Assembly: GCA_002725365.1 (NCBI GenBank)
Contig: PBOW01000019.1
Span: 9,209 to 16,887 of the forward strand
Length of the DNA stretch: 7,679 nucleotides
Source of the DNA: Chloroflexota bacterium
GTDB lineage: Bacteria; Chloroflexota; Dehalococcoidia; UBA2979
Direction: 5' to 3'
Shown: positions 1 through 6,179 of the stretch, piece by piece
Position numbering within the stretch: the stretch's first letter is position 1
Layout of the letters: each line of letters begins with the position of its first letter
Position numbers and translations under genes: made by a program
Notes under the pieces: generated by a model
Told to the model about the DNA's origin: nothing
The model's input: the letters and a program-made list of their open reading frames with translations, nothing else
The model's database searches: none

Positions 1-837
1 ATCGAGCATGCCATTATTTATCAGATACGGCTCCCGCGGGCATTATCTGCGGCTCTAGTGGGAGCATCACTTGGTATTGCGGGCTGTTTACTGCAGGTAA
101 CGACACGAAATCCATTGGCTGACCCGGCAATCCTCGGGGTCAGCGCATTGTCAGGATTAGCCCTTGCAGTAACTACATTGATATTCCAAGATGCGGGTCC
201 TGTGTTGCGTGCAATTGCATGTGTTATCGGGGGCGTTATCGGTGCTGTCGCACTTCTTTTGATTTCTCGCGGTGTTGATTCTCCCCTGCGAATTACAGTC
301 GTTGGAGTCGCAATTGGTGCCTTTGCGTCAGCCGGGATTGTGGGGGCTATCACCGGGTCCCGAGTAGTGTTGGAACTTGCGCTGGGATTCCTTGCTGGTG
401 GGCTATATGGTGCTGGATGGTTTGACGCCTCCTTGTGGGTCGTGTGGATACCTGCTGTGTCCATTTTTATAATCTTTTTCACACGACGACTCGATAATTT
501 AGCGTTAGGGGATGAAGTTGCCCGCAATTTAGGTGAACGACCAGAAATGACACGGGTCTGCGCGATTTTATTTAGCGGTTTAATCACTGGTGCTGCGGTA
601 TCTATCGGTGGGCTGGTATCTTTCGTCGGACTTGCATCGCCGCATATTGCCGCTGGCCTAGTCCGTCGTGCGGGACCGAGTTTTTATATTGGGTCCATGA
701 TCGTAGGTATGTTCATCGTTCTGTGTGCCGATACCCTCGCCCGAGTCGTCATCAGTCCGTCAGAGCTACCTGCGGGTATTCTCACTGCAGCAATCGGGGC
801 ACCTATTCTCATATACCTAGTGAGGAGGGAGCTATGA
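1..837 (+). CDS. FecCD/BtuC-family ABC importer permease, 5' end missing
   Basis: Inner-membrane permease of a type II ABC importer for iron-siderophore, haem, cobalamin or a related metal chelate. The frame is open from base 1, so the gene begins outside the window; 278 codons are visible and the family is usually about 330-350 residues, so roughly the first 50-60 are missing. Counting from the first visible codon, family landmarks are RLPRALSAALVGASLGIAG (10-28), QVTTRNPLADPAILGVSA (32-49), the cytoplasmic coupling region LDNLALGDEVARNLG (164-178), GLVSFVGLASPHIAAGLVRR (204-223) and the closing ELPAGILTAAIGAPILIYLV (255-274). Many hydrophobic segments alternate with short loops, as expected for about ten helices in the full protein. 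The stop overlaps the start of the ATPase gene by 4 bases (ATGA), so the two are translationally coupled. A GTG at 58 is in frame but lies inside conserved sequence and is not the true start. Substrate cannot be told from the permease alone. Confidence 0.95.
   Translation: MEHAIIYQIRLPRALSAALVGASLGIAGCLLQVTTRNPLADPAILGVSALSGLALAVTTLIFQDAGPVLRAIACVIGGVIGAVALLLISRGVDSPLRITVVGVAIGAFASAGIVGAITGSRVVLELALGFLAGGLYGAGWFDASLWVVWIPAVSIFIIFFTRRLDNLALGDEVARNLGERPEMTRVCAILFSGLITGAAVSIGGLVSFVGLASPHIAAGLVRRAGPSFYIGSMIVGMFIVLCADTLARVVISPSELPAGILTAAIGAPILIYLVRREL
823..828 (+). promoter_or_regulatory. Shine-Dalgarno site for the ABC ATPase
   Basis: AGGAGG sits 5 bases before the ATG at 834, inside the last codons of the permease gene. 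It decides the ATPase start: an upstream in-frame GTG/ATG would lack this site and would add about 37 residues that do not resemble the family. Confidence 0.8.
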
Positions 838-1622
838 TTCCTAGGCCCCCCGTACTTTCCTGTTCAGATGTGCGGATTTCATATTTTAGTCAGACCGTTG
901 TTGATGGGATCAGTCTCGAGGTGAACCGAGGTGAGCTGGTTACGATTATTGGTCAGAACGCAAGTGGGAAGAGTACGCTACTGCGCGCGTTTTGCAATTT
1001 GAAACCGATTGATGCTGGTGCCATGTATCTGAACGGAGAATCGATAGACGCGATTCCCGAACGCGACTTTGCTCGTCAAGTAGCTTTTCTACCTCAATCG
1101 TTATCCGTCCCGATGGGGCTGACAGTCGGTGACCTAGTGTTGCGTGGCAGGACCCCTCATTACCCAAAATATGCCATGCGAGGATCTGCCGAAGATCATG
1201 CTGAAGTTAACCGTGTTTTGGATCAAGTAGGTCTCGGAGCGAGCAGTGATAGAGACCTAAATTCACTCTCCGGCGGTGAACTGCAGAGGGTCTGGATAGC
1301 TTTTGCCCTCGTTCGAAATCCGGAGGTCCTAATACTTGATGAACCGACCAGTCACTTAGACGCTCACTACCAGAAACAATTGATGGAATTACTAGTGGAC
1401 CTTAAGAAGCAAGACATAGCTATATTGACAGTCTTACACGATGTCTCTCTTGCCGTGGCATTTTCTGATCGACTGATCGGTTTGGATCAAGGAGCGATCG
1501 CCTTCGACAGAACTGTTAAGTACGGGAATCTAGCCGAAGATATTTCGCGTGTTCTGGAAATTGAAATAGAATCGATACGAGATTCCGAAGGAGATTTTTA
1601 CGTCTCTCCAAAGTGGCGGTAG
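834..1622 (+). CDS. ABC transporter ATP-binding protein (FecE/BtuD/FhuC type)
   Basis: Cytoplasmic ATPase that powers the permease encoded just upstream. The 262-residue length is normal for this class. All nucleotide-binding motifs are intact: Walker A GQNASGKST (40-48), Q-loop Gln88 in FLPQS, ABC signature LSGGELQR (145-152), Walker B VLILDEP (165-171), D-loop SHLD (173-176) and switch His202 in VLHDV. The stretch FLPQSLSVPMGLTVGDLVLRG is typical of the siderophore/cobalamin importer ATPases (usual form: LTVxDLVxxGRxPH), which agrees with the FecCD-type permease. The start is the ATG overlapping the permease stop, preceded by AGGAGG. The Walker A has Gln-Asn-Ala where Pro-Asn-Gly is commoner, a mild variation that should not harm function. 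No further transport gene follows, so this ends the operon within the window. Iron chelate, cobalamin or another metallophore remain possible substrates. Confidence 0.95.
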   Translation: MIPRPPVLSCSDVRISYFSQTVVDGISLEVNRGELVTIIGQNASGKSTLLRAFCNLKPIDAGAMYLNGESIDAIPERDFARQVAFLPQSLSVPMGLTVGDLVLRGRTPHYPKYAMRGSAEDHAEVNRVLDQVGLGASSDRDLNSLSGGELQRVWIAFALVRNPEVLILDEPTSHLDAHYQKQLMELLVDLKKQDIAILTVLHDVSLAVAFSDRLIGLDQGAIAFDRTVKYGNLAEDISRVLEIEIESIRDSEGDFYVSPKWR

Positions 1623-1673
1623 TGTGGGAGCGATATCGACTGGGCTTGAGTATCTGACGTAGGCGGTCTTGTC

Positions 1674-1741
1674 TTGATATATTCAAAATCATAGAGCAAA
1701 TAAAATATTGACTTGAAAATATATCGTCCAAATAGAAGCGG
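1674..1741 (+). promoter_or_regulatory. AT-rich candidate promoter region before the CoA-transferase gene
   Basis: The 125-base gap between the ATPase stop and the next start becomes strongly AT-rich here. TAAAAT (1701-1706) is a 5/6 match to a -10 box and would give a leader of about 35 bases. No good -35 lies 16-18 bases upstream; TTGATA (1674-1679) is a fair match but 21 bases away. TTGATATATTCAA (1674-1686) is an imperfect dyad with TTGA/TCAA arms. AGAAG (1734-1738) is the likely ribosome-binding site. No terminator hairpin with a T-run is visible after the ATPase gene, so read-through from it is also possible. Confidence 0.25.
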
Positions 1742-1747
1742 GTGTGT

Positions 1748-4165
1748 ATGTCAAAGAATCGGTCTTCAGGATTTCTCGGCGGAGTCAAGATATTAGATAT
1801 TTCAGAGGGGATAGCCGCTCCTTTCTGCACAAAACTACTTTCAGACTTAGGTGCTGAGGTCGTTAAGATCGAAAAGCCGGCGATCGGTGACCGATCACGA
1901 TCTCTAGGACCATTTCCGGATGGTGAGGAACATTTAGAGAAGAGTCCCTTTTTCTTTTTTCTCAATACCGGAAAGAAGAGTATAGAGATTGATATAGAGA
2001 GTTCTGAAGGGCGTGATTATTTGGCAGGACTAGTGCAGGAATTTGATGTCGTAGTCTCAAGTGATACATCGGAATCCTTGGATGATCGGGGACTATCATT
2101 CGAACAATTTCATGCATGGAATAAGCGAACTATCCTTACGACAGTGTCAGGTTTTGGTTCGTTCGGGCCATATTCTCACTATAGATCCTCGCACATCGTA
2201 TCTTGTGCTGTTGGTGGTTGGGCGGAGTCATGTGGCGTGCCCGACCGTGAGCCACTGCAGGCAGGAGGCAATGTCACAGAAACCCTCACTGGCGCCTACG
2301 CCGCTGTGGCAACACTAATTGCCATTCATGGCCGCAATCAGCACGGCTCGGGTGAACATGTCGATGTGAGCGCCCAAGAAGCAACCCTAGCTGGAGCGCA
2401 GCTACCGACACTATTTTATGAATATCGTGACCTCGTTCTCGGGAGATATTCCAGTGTCGGATCAGGTGCGGGCGGTGCATTTATGCTTCCGACCCGCGAG
2501 GGTTATATCGGACTTAATGCGCTGACCGCGGCTCAACGAGTGCTACTGTGTCAATTTTTGGGCCGTCAAGACATTGCTGATGACCCTAATTGGGATGGCG
2601 TGTCATGGATGAATCCGGATGACCGTATTGAGCAGCTCCGTGAAATCTATCGTGAAGCCCTTGAGGATCGATCAGCTGAAGAGCTTTTTCATGAGGCGGC
2701 GGCATGGAGAGTCCCGTTTGGCCTAGTCCCGTCACTCACAGAGCTCCCTAAGCTGACCCCTCATATTGAGCGAGAATTCTACAGCCAAGTGACTCATCCT
2801 GTGGCAGGGAAGGTTAGTGTTCCTGGAGTTCCGTTTAAATCGACAGTCAGTGATTTCACGATAGAAAGACCTCCGCTTCTGGGTGAACACACCGAGCAAT
2901 TATTAGAGACTGTTGACCTGGTTGAAACGGATGCCAATGCTCCGGATCCAATTTCCATAACAAATGAATTAGCTTTAAGCGGTCTTAAGGTTCTTGACTT
3001 GTCTATGTTTTTCGCTGGCCCGGTTTGCGCTCAAATATTAGCTGATGCAGGAGCTGACGTGGTTAAAGTTGAGTCAGTACAGCGTATCGATGGTTGGCGT
3101 GGTAGCGGGACAGCCGCGGGGCTAGTTACCGAGGGACCGATTGCGCCATGGGAGAGTTCGCCATACTTCAATTGGGTGAACAGAAGTAAGCGAGATATCA
3201 CCTTAAATCTTACTGATCCGAGAGGCGCAGACATTATCAAAAAAATGGTAAAAGATGCGGACATTCTCATCGAAAATTATACCCCTCGTGTAATGAATAA
3301 TTTTGGTCTTTCGTACGAAGTATTACGCGAGCTCAACCCAAATTTGATCATGATTTCACTTTCAGGCTTCGGGGCCGATAATTCGTGGAAGGATTATGTG
3401 GCGTTCGGTATGTCGACAGAGCAATTATCGGGGGTGTCTCATCTCACAGGTTATCCAGACGATGAGCCTCTTTTTACGGGAATGACGGGCGGTGATCTCT
3501 ATTCTGGTGTAATGGGGGCATGGGCGCTTTTGTCGGCTCTGCATCACCGCACCAAGACAGGAGAAGGTCAGCATATCGATTTCAGTCAGATTGAGGCTTG
3601 TAACCTATATCTTGGCGATATGATGACGGCGTCTTCAATGTCTGAATATGACCCAGGAAGGTTGGGTAATGATCGGCATGGTGTGCGGCTACAGGGTATT
3701 TTCCCCTGTCTTGATGATCGCTGGATAGCTATTACCTGTGAAAATGATCAGGAATTAGATGTACTGATACGAGCTGCCCGTATTGAGGGACTTGCGCCGT
3801 CTGGGATAAAGGAATCCATTAAGGAATGGACTAAATCACAACCGCATATTGCTCTTATGGAGGAGCTTCAGTCTTTGGGGATCTCGGCAGGAGCAGTTCT
3901 GAACGGTCCTGAACTCCTGAAGGATCGACAGCTACAGGCACGAGGTAGCTTCATGCTTCAGGATCGGCCAGGATTGGGTACTAAGCATTATCCAGGCCAG
4001 CCTTATAGATTTTTGCTAAGTAAGGAAGGCCCGAATATTAGGGCTCCGCTACTCGGCGAACATACTCAGGAAGTGCTGCAGGAGCGTTTAGATTTAAGTC
4101 AGTCAGAAATCGATGCGTTGACGGATGAAGATGTTATAGGCACCGTGCCAATAGCCGCCCGCTAG
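1748..4165 (+). CDS. Double-domain family III CoA-transferase (CaiB/BaiF, fused tandem)
   Basis: Probable cytoplasmic enzyme that moves coenzyme A between a CoA thioester and a carboxylic acid; substrates are unknown. The 805 residues comprise two full CaiB/BaiF domains, about 10-390 and 408-790, joined by an Asp/Pro-rich linker. Each half opens with the family pattern (GGVKILDIS, 11-19; SGLKVLDLS, 411-419), followed by LGAEVVKIE (34-42) or AGADVVKVE (434-442), SGFG (134-137; 539-542), G[SE]G[EQ]HxD (200-206; 605-611), and ends with PLLGEHT (376-382; 767-773). Single-domain members are about 400 residues. At the position where family members usually have the catalytic Asp (the D of QDA in formyl-CoA transferase), both halves have Glu: Glu211 in SAQEATLA and Glu616 in SQIEACNL. 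The ATG at 1748 is preferred to GTG 1742 because AGAAG (1734-1738) is better spaced to it. Two-subunit transferases (BbsEF type) and the fused DddD lyase share this architecture, but no partner genes support either role. Confidence 0.92.
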   Translation: MSKNRSSGFLGGVKILDISEGIAAPFCTKLLSDLGAEVVKIEKPAIGDRSRSLGPFPDGEEHLEKSPFFFFLNTGKKSIEIDIESSEGRDYLAGLVQEFDVVVSSDTSESLDDRGLSFEQFHAWNKRTILTTVSGFGSFGPYSHYRSSHIVSCAVGGWAESCGVPDREPLQAGGNVTETLTGAYAAVATLIAIHGRNQHGSGEHVDVSAQEATLAGAQLPTLFYEYRDLVLGRYSSVGSGAGGAFMLPTREGYIGLNALTAAQRVLLCQFLGRQDIADDPNWDGVSWMNPDDRIEQLREIYREALEDRSAEELFHEAAAWRVPFGLVPSLTELPKLTPHIEREFYSQVTHPVAGKVSVPGVPFKSTVSDFTIERPPLLGEHTEQLLETVDLVETDANAPDPISITNELALSGLKVLDLSMFFAGPVCAQILADAGADVVKVESVQRIDGWRGSGTAAGLVTEGPIAPWESSPYFNWVNRSKRDITLNLTDPRGADIIKKMVKDADILIENYTPRVMNNFGLSYEVLRELNPNLIMISLSGFGADNSWKDYVAFGMSTEQLSGVSHLTGYPDDEPLFTGMTGGDLYSGVMGAWALLSALHHRTKTGEGQHIDFSQIEACNLYLGDMMTASSMSEYDPGRLGNDRHGVRLQGIFPCLDDRWIAITCENDQELDVLIRAARIEGLAPSGIKESIKEWTKSQPHIALMEELQSLGISAGAVLNGPELLKDRQLQARGSFMLQDRPGLGTKHYPGQPYRFLLSKEGPNIRAPLLGEHTQEVLQERLDLSQSEIDALTDEDVIGTVPIAAR

Positions 4166-4174
4166 CCGCAATAC

Positions 4175-5083
4175 CTAGCCAATTTCCGACCGGAGTTCAG
4201 CTAGTAGCTCAAGTTGTCCAGCAGGATCGTTGCATCCGAACCGGATGCAGAGATGTTCGACCCCAGCATCAACAAAGCCTCGCAACCAATCCACGACCGC
4301 ATCTTTGTGACCGGCAAATGAGCCCTGCATCTGGCTGATCTGACTGAAAGGAACTCCGTAGTAAAGTTCAGCATGTTCGGCAAGTTGCGGTTGGGCCTCC
4401 TCTGGATCGCCTATTACTATAGTCAAATATGCTGCTGCATCAATATCTTTCGGTTGACGTCCAGCATTCGTAGCCGATTCTTTAACCTTACGTAATCCGT
4501 AACTAAATGCCTCCGGTGACGTTGATAAAGGGAACCAGCCGTCGAATAGTCGTCCGGTTCGGTCTAGCGTGCGGGGGCCATCTCCTCCCATCCAAATAGG
4601 TGGACCATCCTCGGTGTGAGTCAGAGGATACATCTGATGGTCGCCAGTACCTCGCCATAAGGATTTGACTCGTTCGGCTACAGCCACTGATGTACTTGCT
4701 CGACGCACGAAGTCCGCTCCCACCAATTCATGATCAACTCGGACACCTGGGGTCCCCGGACCACCACCGATTCCGAGGATGAAACGACCACCAGAGAGAG
4801 CATCAAGTGTGGCCGTTGATTGCGCAAGAAGTTCGGCATTCCGCATGGATGGTAATAACACAGCAGTACCAATCGAAACTGTTTTCGTCTGAGTCGCTAC
4901 CCCCGCGAGGAGTGTGAGAGGTTCGGCTCTGGGACGCGCGAGCAAAGAGTCACCTGCCCAGACTGAGTCAAAACCTAGTTCTTCTGCTTGCACGGCCAGT
5001 TCCACTAAGGGACGAGGATCTCCTCGCTGATCTCCGTAGAACACGGCCTCACGTGTGGGAAGTAAGATGCCGACTTTTGTCAT
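4175..5083 (-). CDS. LLM-class flavin-dependent oxidoreductase (luciferase-like)
   Basis: Cytoplasmic oxidoreductase of the bacterial luciferase-like (TIM-barrel) superfamily, using FMN or coenzyme F420; the sequence by eye does not decide which. The 302 residues match a complete member. Typical parts are the N-terminal strand VGILLPT (4-10), AVQAEELGFDSVWAGDSLL (30-48), PLTLLAGVATQTKTVSIGTAVLLP (55-78), STATLDALSGGRFILGIGGG (89-108), PPIWMGGDGPRTLDRTGRLFDGWFP (161-185) and a C-terminal AGVEHLCIRF (273-282). The start is ATG at 5083; GAAAGG (complement of 5093-5098) lies 9 bases upstream, a good ribosome-binding site. The gene converges on the CoA-transferase gene with 9 bases between stops. 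Members of this family act on very varied substrates (alkanals, alkanesulfonates, nitrilotriacetate, methylene-tetrahydromethanopterin), so no substrate is proposed. A joint degradative role with the CoA-transferase is only an inference from proximity, and they are not in one operon. Confidence 0.93.
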   Translation of the reverse strand: MTKVGILLPTREAVFYGDQRGDPRPLVELAVQAEELGFDSVWAGDSLLARPRAEPLTLLAGVATQTKTVSIGTAVLLPSMRNAELLAQSTATLDALSGGRFILGIGGGPGTPGVRVDHELVGADFVRRASTSVAVAERVKSLWRGTGDHQMYPLTHTEDGPPIWMGGDGPRTLDRTGRLFDGWFPLSTSPEAFSYGLRKVKESATNAGRQPKDIDAAAYLTIVIGDPEEAQPQLAEHAELYYGVPFSQISQMQGSFAGHKDAVVDWLRGFVDAGVEHLCIRFGCNDPAGQLELLAELRSEIG

Positions 5084-5161
5084 TACAATTTGCCTTTCGA
5101 TCTTCAGTTCTGTATATAATAGTTATCAAGGTAATCGTGCAACGAAATATTGGGAGGACCC
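5084..5161. promoter_or_regulatory. Divergent promoter region, oxidoreductase (-) and His-rich frame (+)
   Basis: This 78-base gap separates the oxidoreductase start from the His-rich frame. A perfect -10 hexamer TATAAT (5115-5120) faces right; the best -35 is a poor TTGCCT (5090-5095) with a long 19-base spacer. On the other strand TATTAT (complement of 5116-5121) is a 5/6 -10 box, placed to give a leader of about 25 bases for the oxidoreductase gene; its only -35 candidate, TTGCAC (complement of 5137-5142), is weak. The two -10 boxes overlap, so polymerase could occupy only one direction at a time. A short dyad ATAA-TAG-TTAT (5116-5126) covers the same bases. Confidence 0.4.
5152..5157 (+). 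promoter_or_regulatory. Shine-Dalgarno candidate for the His-rich frame
   Basis: GGGAGG lies 4 bases before the GTG at 5162. The match to the ribosomal anti-SD is strong but the spacing is slightly short. It is the main support for choosing GTG 5162 rather than the TTG at 5150, which overlaps it. Confidence 0.5.
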
Positions 5162-5323
5162 GTGCTTCTTACGACCAAAATCAATCACATTGTCAAAGAT
5201 ATCTCGTTGCTGATAATCGCAGCGTTCCTCGTGGTGTTTATGGGCTTTGCGTGTGGCGGACATTCCGGAGACGTGAGTGATCTCCATGATCATCACGGCA
5301 CTCACGCTCATCATCACGGCTAG
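5162..5323 (+). CDS. Small membrane-anchored or lipoprotein-like His-rich peptide
   Basis: I do not recognise a family. The 53-codon frame starts with GTG after GGGAGG. The predicted peptide has a short charged N-terminus (to about residue 13), one hydrophobic segment of about 17 residues (14-30, ISLLIIAAFLVVFMGFA), then Cys31 and a tail with eight His (34, 42, 44, 45, 48, 50, 51, 52) and several Asp, ending at TAG. This resembles a signal peptide or anchor plus a metal-binding tail. Cys31 follows Ala as in a lipobox, but Gly at -3 and Phe at -2 are not canonical, so lipidation is doubtful. It converges, with a 15-base gap, on a Ni/Co-type transporter gene whose product has its own His-rich loop. 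That pairing suggests binding of Ni, Co or Zn outside the cytoplasmic membrane, as an inference. The TATAAT at 5115-5120 could drive it. Chance cannot be excluded for so short a frame. Confidence 0.6.
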   Translation: MLLTTKINHIVKDISLLIIAAFLVVFMGFACGGHSGDVSDLHDHHGTHAHHHG

Positions 5324-5338
5324 ATTCGAGTTCTTCTA

Positions 5339-6097
5339 TCAAAAGGGAATTAACTCTGTCCCGTACGCTATATCTGACATTAAAGCCAGACCAAAGAGAA
5401 TACTTGCAGCTCCAGCCGCAGCAGAAACAATCGAATATAACTTCTGATTAGATCCGGAAAGAGCAAAAGGAACTCCAAGAATTATAGTAATGAAGGACAT
5501 GGAAATCACTGTCCCGACTCCGAACATTAAGAGATAAATCAGCCCGTTAAAAAAGGACGATATCGAAGGTAACAGTGCGAGCATCACCGCTGCACTACCT
5601 GCCAGACCATGTATCACTCCTATAAAGAAGGATTTAGCTCGGAAGACAGGTCCGCCAAAACTGAGGAAGCCGTGCTCTGAGACTGTATGGGGATCTGGTT
5701 CAGGTTCATGCGTCGCGTGGATATGAACATGGGTATCGTTATCGTGGCTGTGCTCATGGGCGTGTAATTTATTGCGTCTCAGATTCCAGTAGACCTGTAA
5801 TCCGAGAAGGACAAGCATTATCCCGACGCCGAACTCGAAGATAGGCGCGATTGTCTCATAACGATCGAGGACTGCTTCCTTTAACAAGAGAACAATTATG
5901 CCTAGTATCACCAGAGGGACCGTATGTCCGACACCCCACGAAGCGCCTATCCAAAGTCCTCTCCAGACGTTTTTGGACTCGTTGACGATTGATGCAACTG
6001 CTACCACGTGATCCGCATCAGTAGCGTGCTTAAGGCCGAGAAGGAATCCTAAAACGAGCGCCGCTAACAAGCCATATTCAGAATCAATATCAAGCAT
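5339..6097 (-). CDS. NiCoT/UreH-type nickel/cobalt transporter with His-rich loop
   Basis: Integral membrane protein of 252 residues, likely moving Ni2+ or Co2+ across the cytoplasmic membrane; import is usual for the family, though RcnA-like relatives export. The signature HATDADH (24-30, form Hx4DH) lies in the first membrane segment as in NiCoT/UreH proteins. The second conserved His is in GVIHGLAGSAAVMLALL (160-176, His163). About six hydrophobic segments can be seen (roughly 8-38, 47-72, 84-105, 152-177, 182-211, 221-243). Between the third and fourth is a loop with ten His (112, 114, 116, 118, 123, 125, 127, 130, 137, 142), a probable metal-binding or sensing stretch. The start is the ATG at 6097: a stop codon lies four codons upstream (6107-6109), leaving no other ATG/GTG/TTG. 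No Shine-Dalgarno is visible, so a leaderless or weakly initiated message is likely. A palindrome (6106-6118) just upstream may be an operator. Ni versus Co cannot be separated; no urease, hydrogenase or Ni-SOD gene is in view. Confidence 0.88.
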   Translation of the reverse strand: MLDIDSEYGLLAALVLGFLLGLKHATDADHVVAVASIVNESKNVWRGLWIGASWGVGHTVPLVILGIIVLLLKEAVLDRYETIAPIFEFGVGIMLVLLGLQVYWNLRRNKLHAHEHSHDNDTHVHIHATHEPEPDPHTVSEHGFLSFGGPVFRAKSFFIGVIHGLAGSAAVMLALLPSISSFFNGLIYLLMFGVGTVISMSFITIILGVPFALSGSNQKLYSIVSAAAGAASILFGLALMSDIAYGTELIPF

Positions 6098-6105
6098 TGG
6101 AATAG

Positions 6106-6118
6106 TTTAGCTGCTAAA
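6106..6118. promoter_or_regulatory. 13-bp perfect palindrome, candidate operator
   Basis: TTTAGC-T-GCTAAA is a perfect dyad with 6-base arms and one central base, 8-20 bases upstream of the transporter ATG in the 82-base gap between the divergent transporter and sulfurtransferase genes. On the transporter strand TAAACT (complement of 6104-6109) is a 4/6 -10-like box overlapping one arm, which would let a bound protein block transcription. A second looser inverted repeat, AAGCAT (6118-6123) and ATGCTT (6140-6145), adjoins it. I cannot name a regulator. Confidence 0.4.
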
Positions 6119-6179
6119 AGCATCATGAGCTCTTTTAATATGCTTAACTGATTAGGCATGGCAACTTGGGAGTTGATAT

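Noticed and set aside
21..587. Long minus-strand open frame opposite the permease gene
   Set aside because: It is antisense to well-conserved FecCD sequence, is rich in Pro, Ala, Thr and Arg in low-complexity fashion, and matches no family I know.
1748..4165. Assignment as the DMSP lyase DddD
   Set aside because: The length and two-domain layout agree, but both catalytic-position residues read as Glu and no ddd transporter, regulator or dehydrogenase genes lie nearby.
5053..5317. Two other frames over the divergent gap: one + frame (5053-5280) and one - frame (5126-5317)
   Set aside because: The + frame begins inside the oxidoreductase gene and has no coherent composition; the - frame is the complement of the His codons, which makes runs of Met/Val. 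The frame starting at 5162 has the SD, hydrophobic segment and His tail.
6098..6179. Cobalamin or Ni/Co riboswitch before the transporter
   Set aside because: The gap is only 82 bases, AT-rich, shared with the divergent gene, and shows no B12-box or multi-stem fold that I can see.
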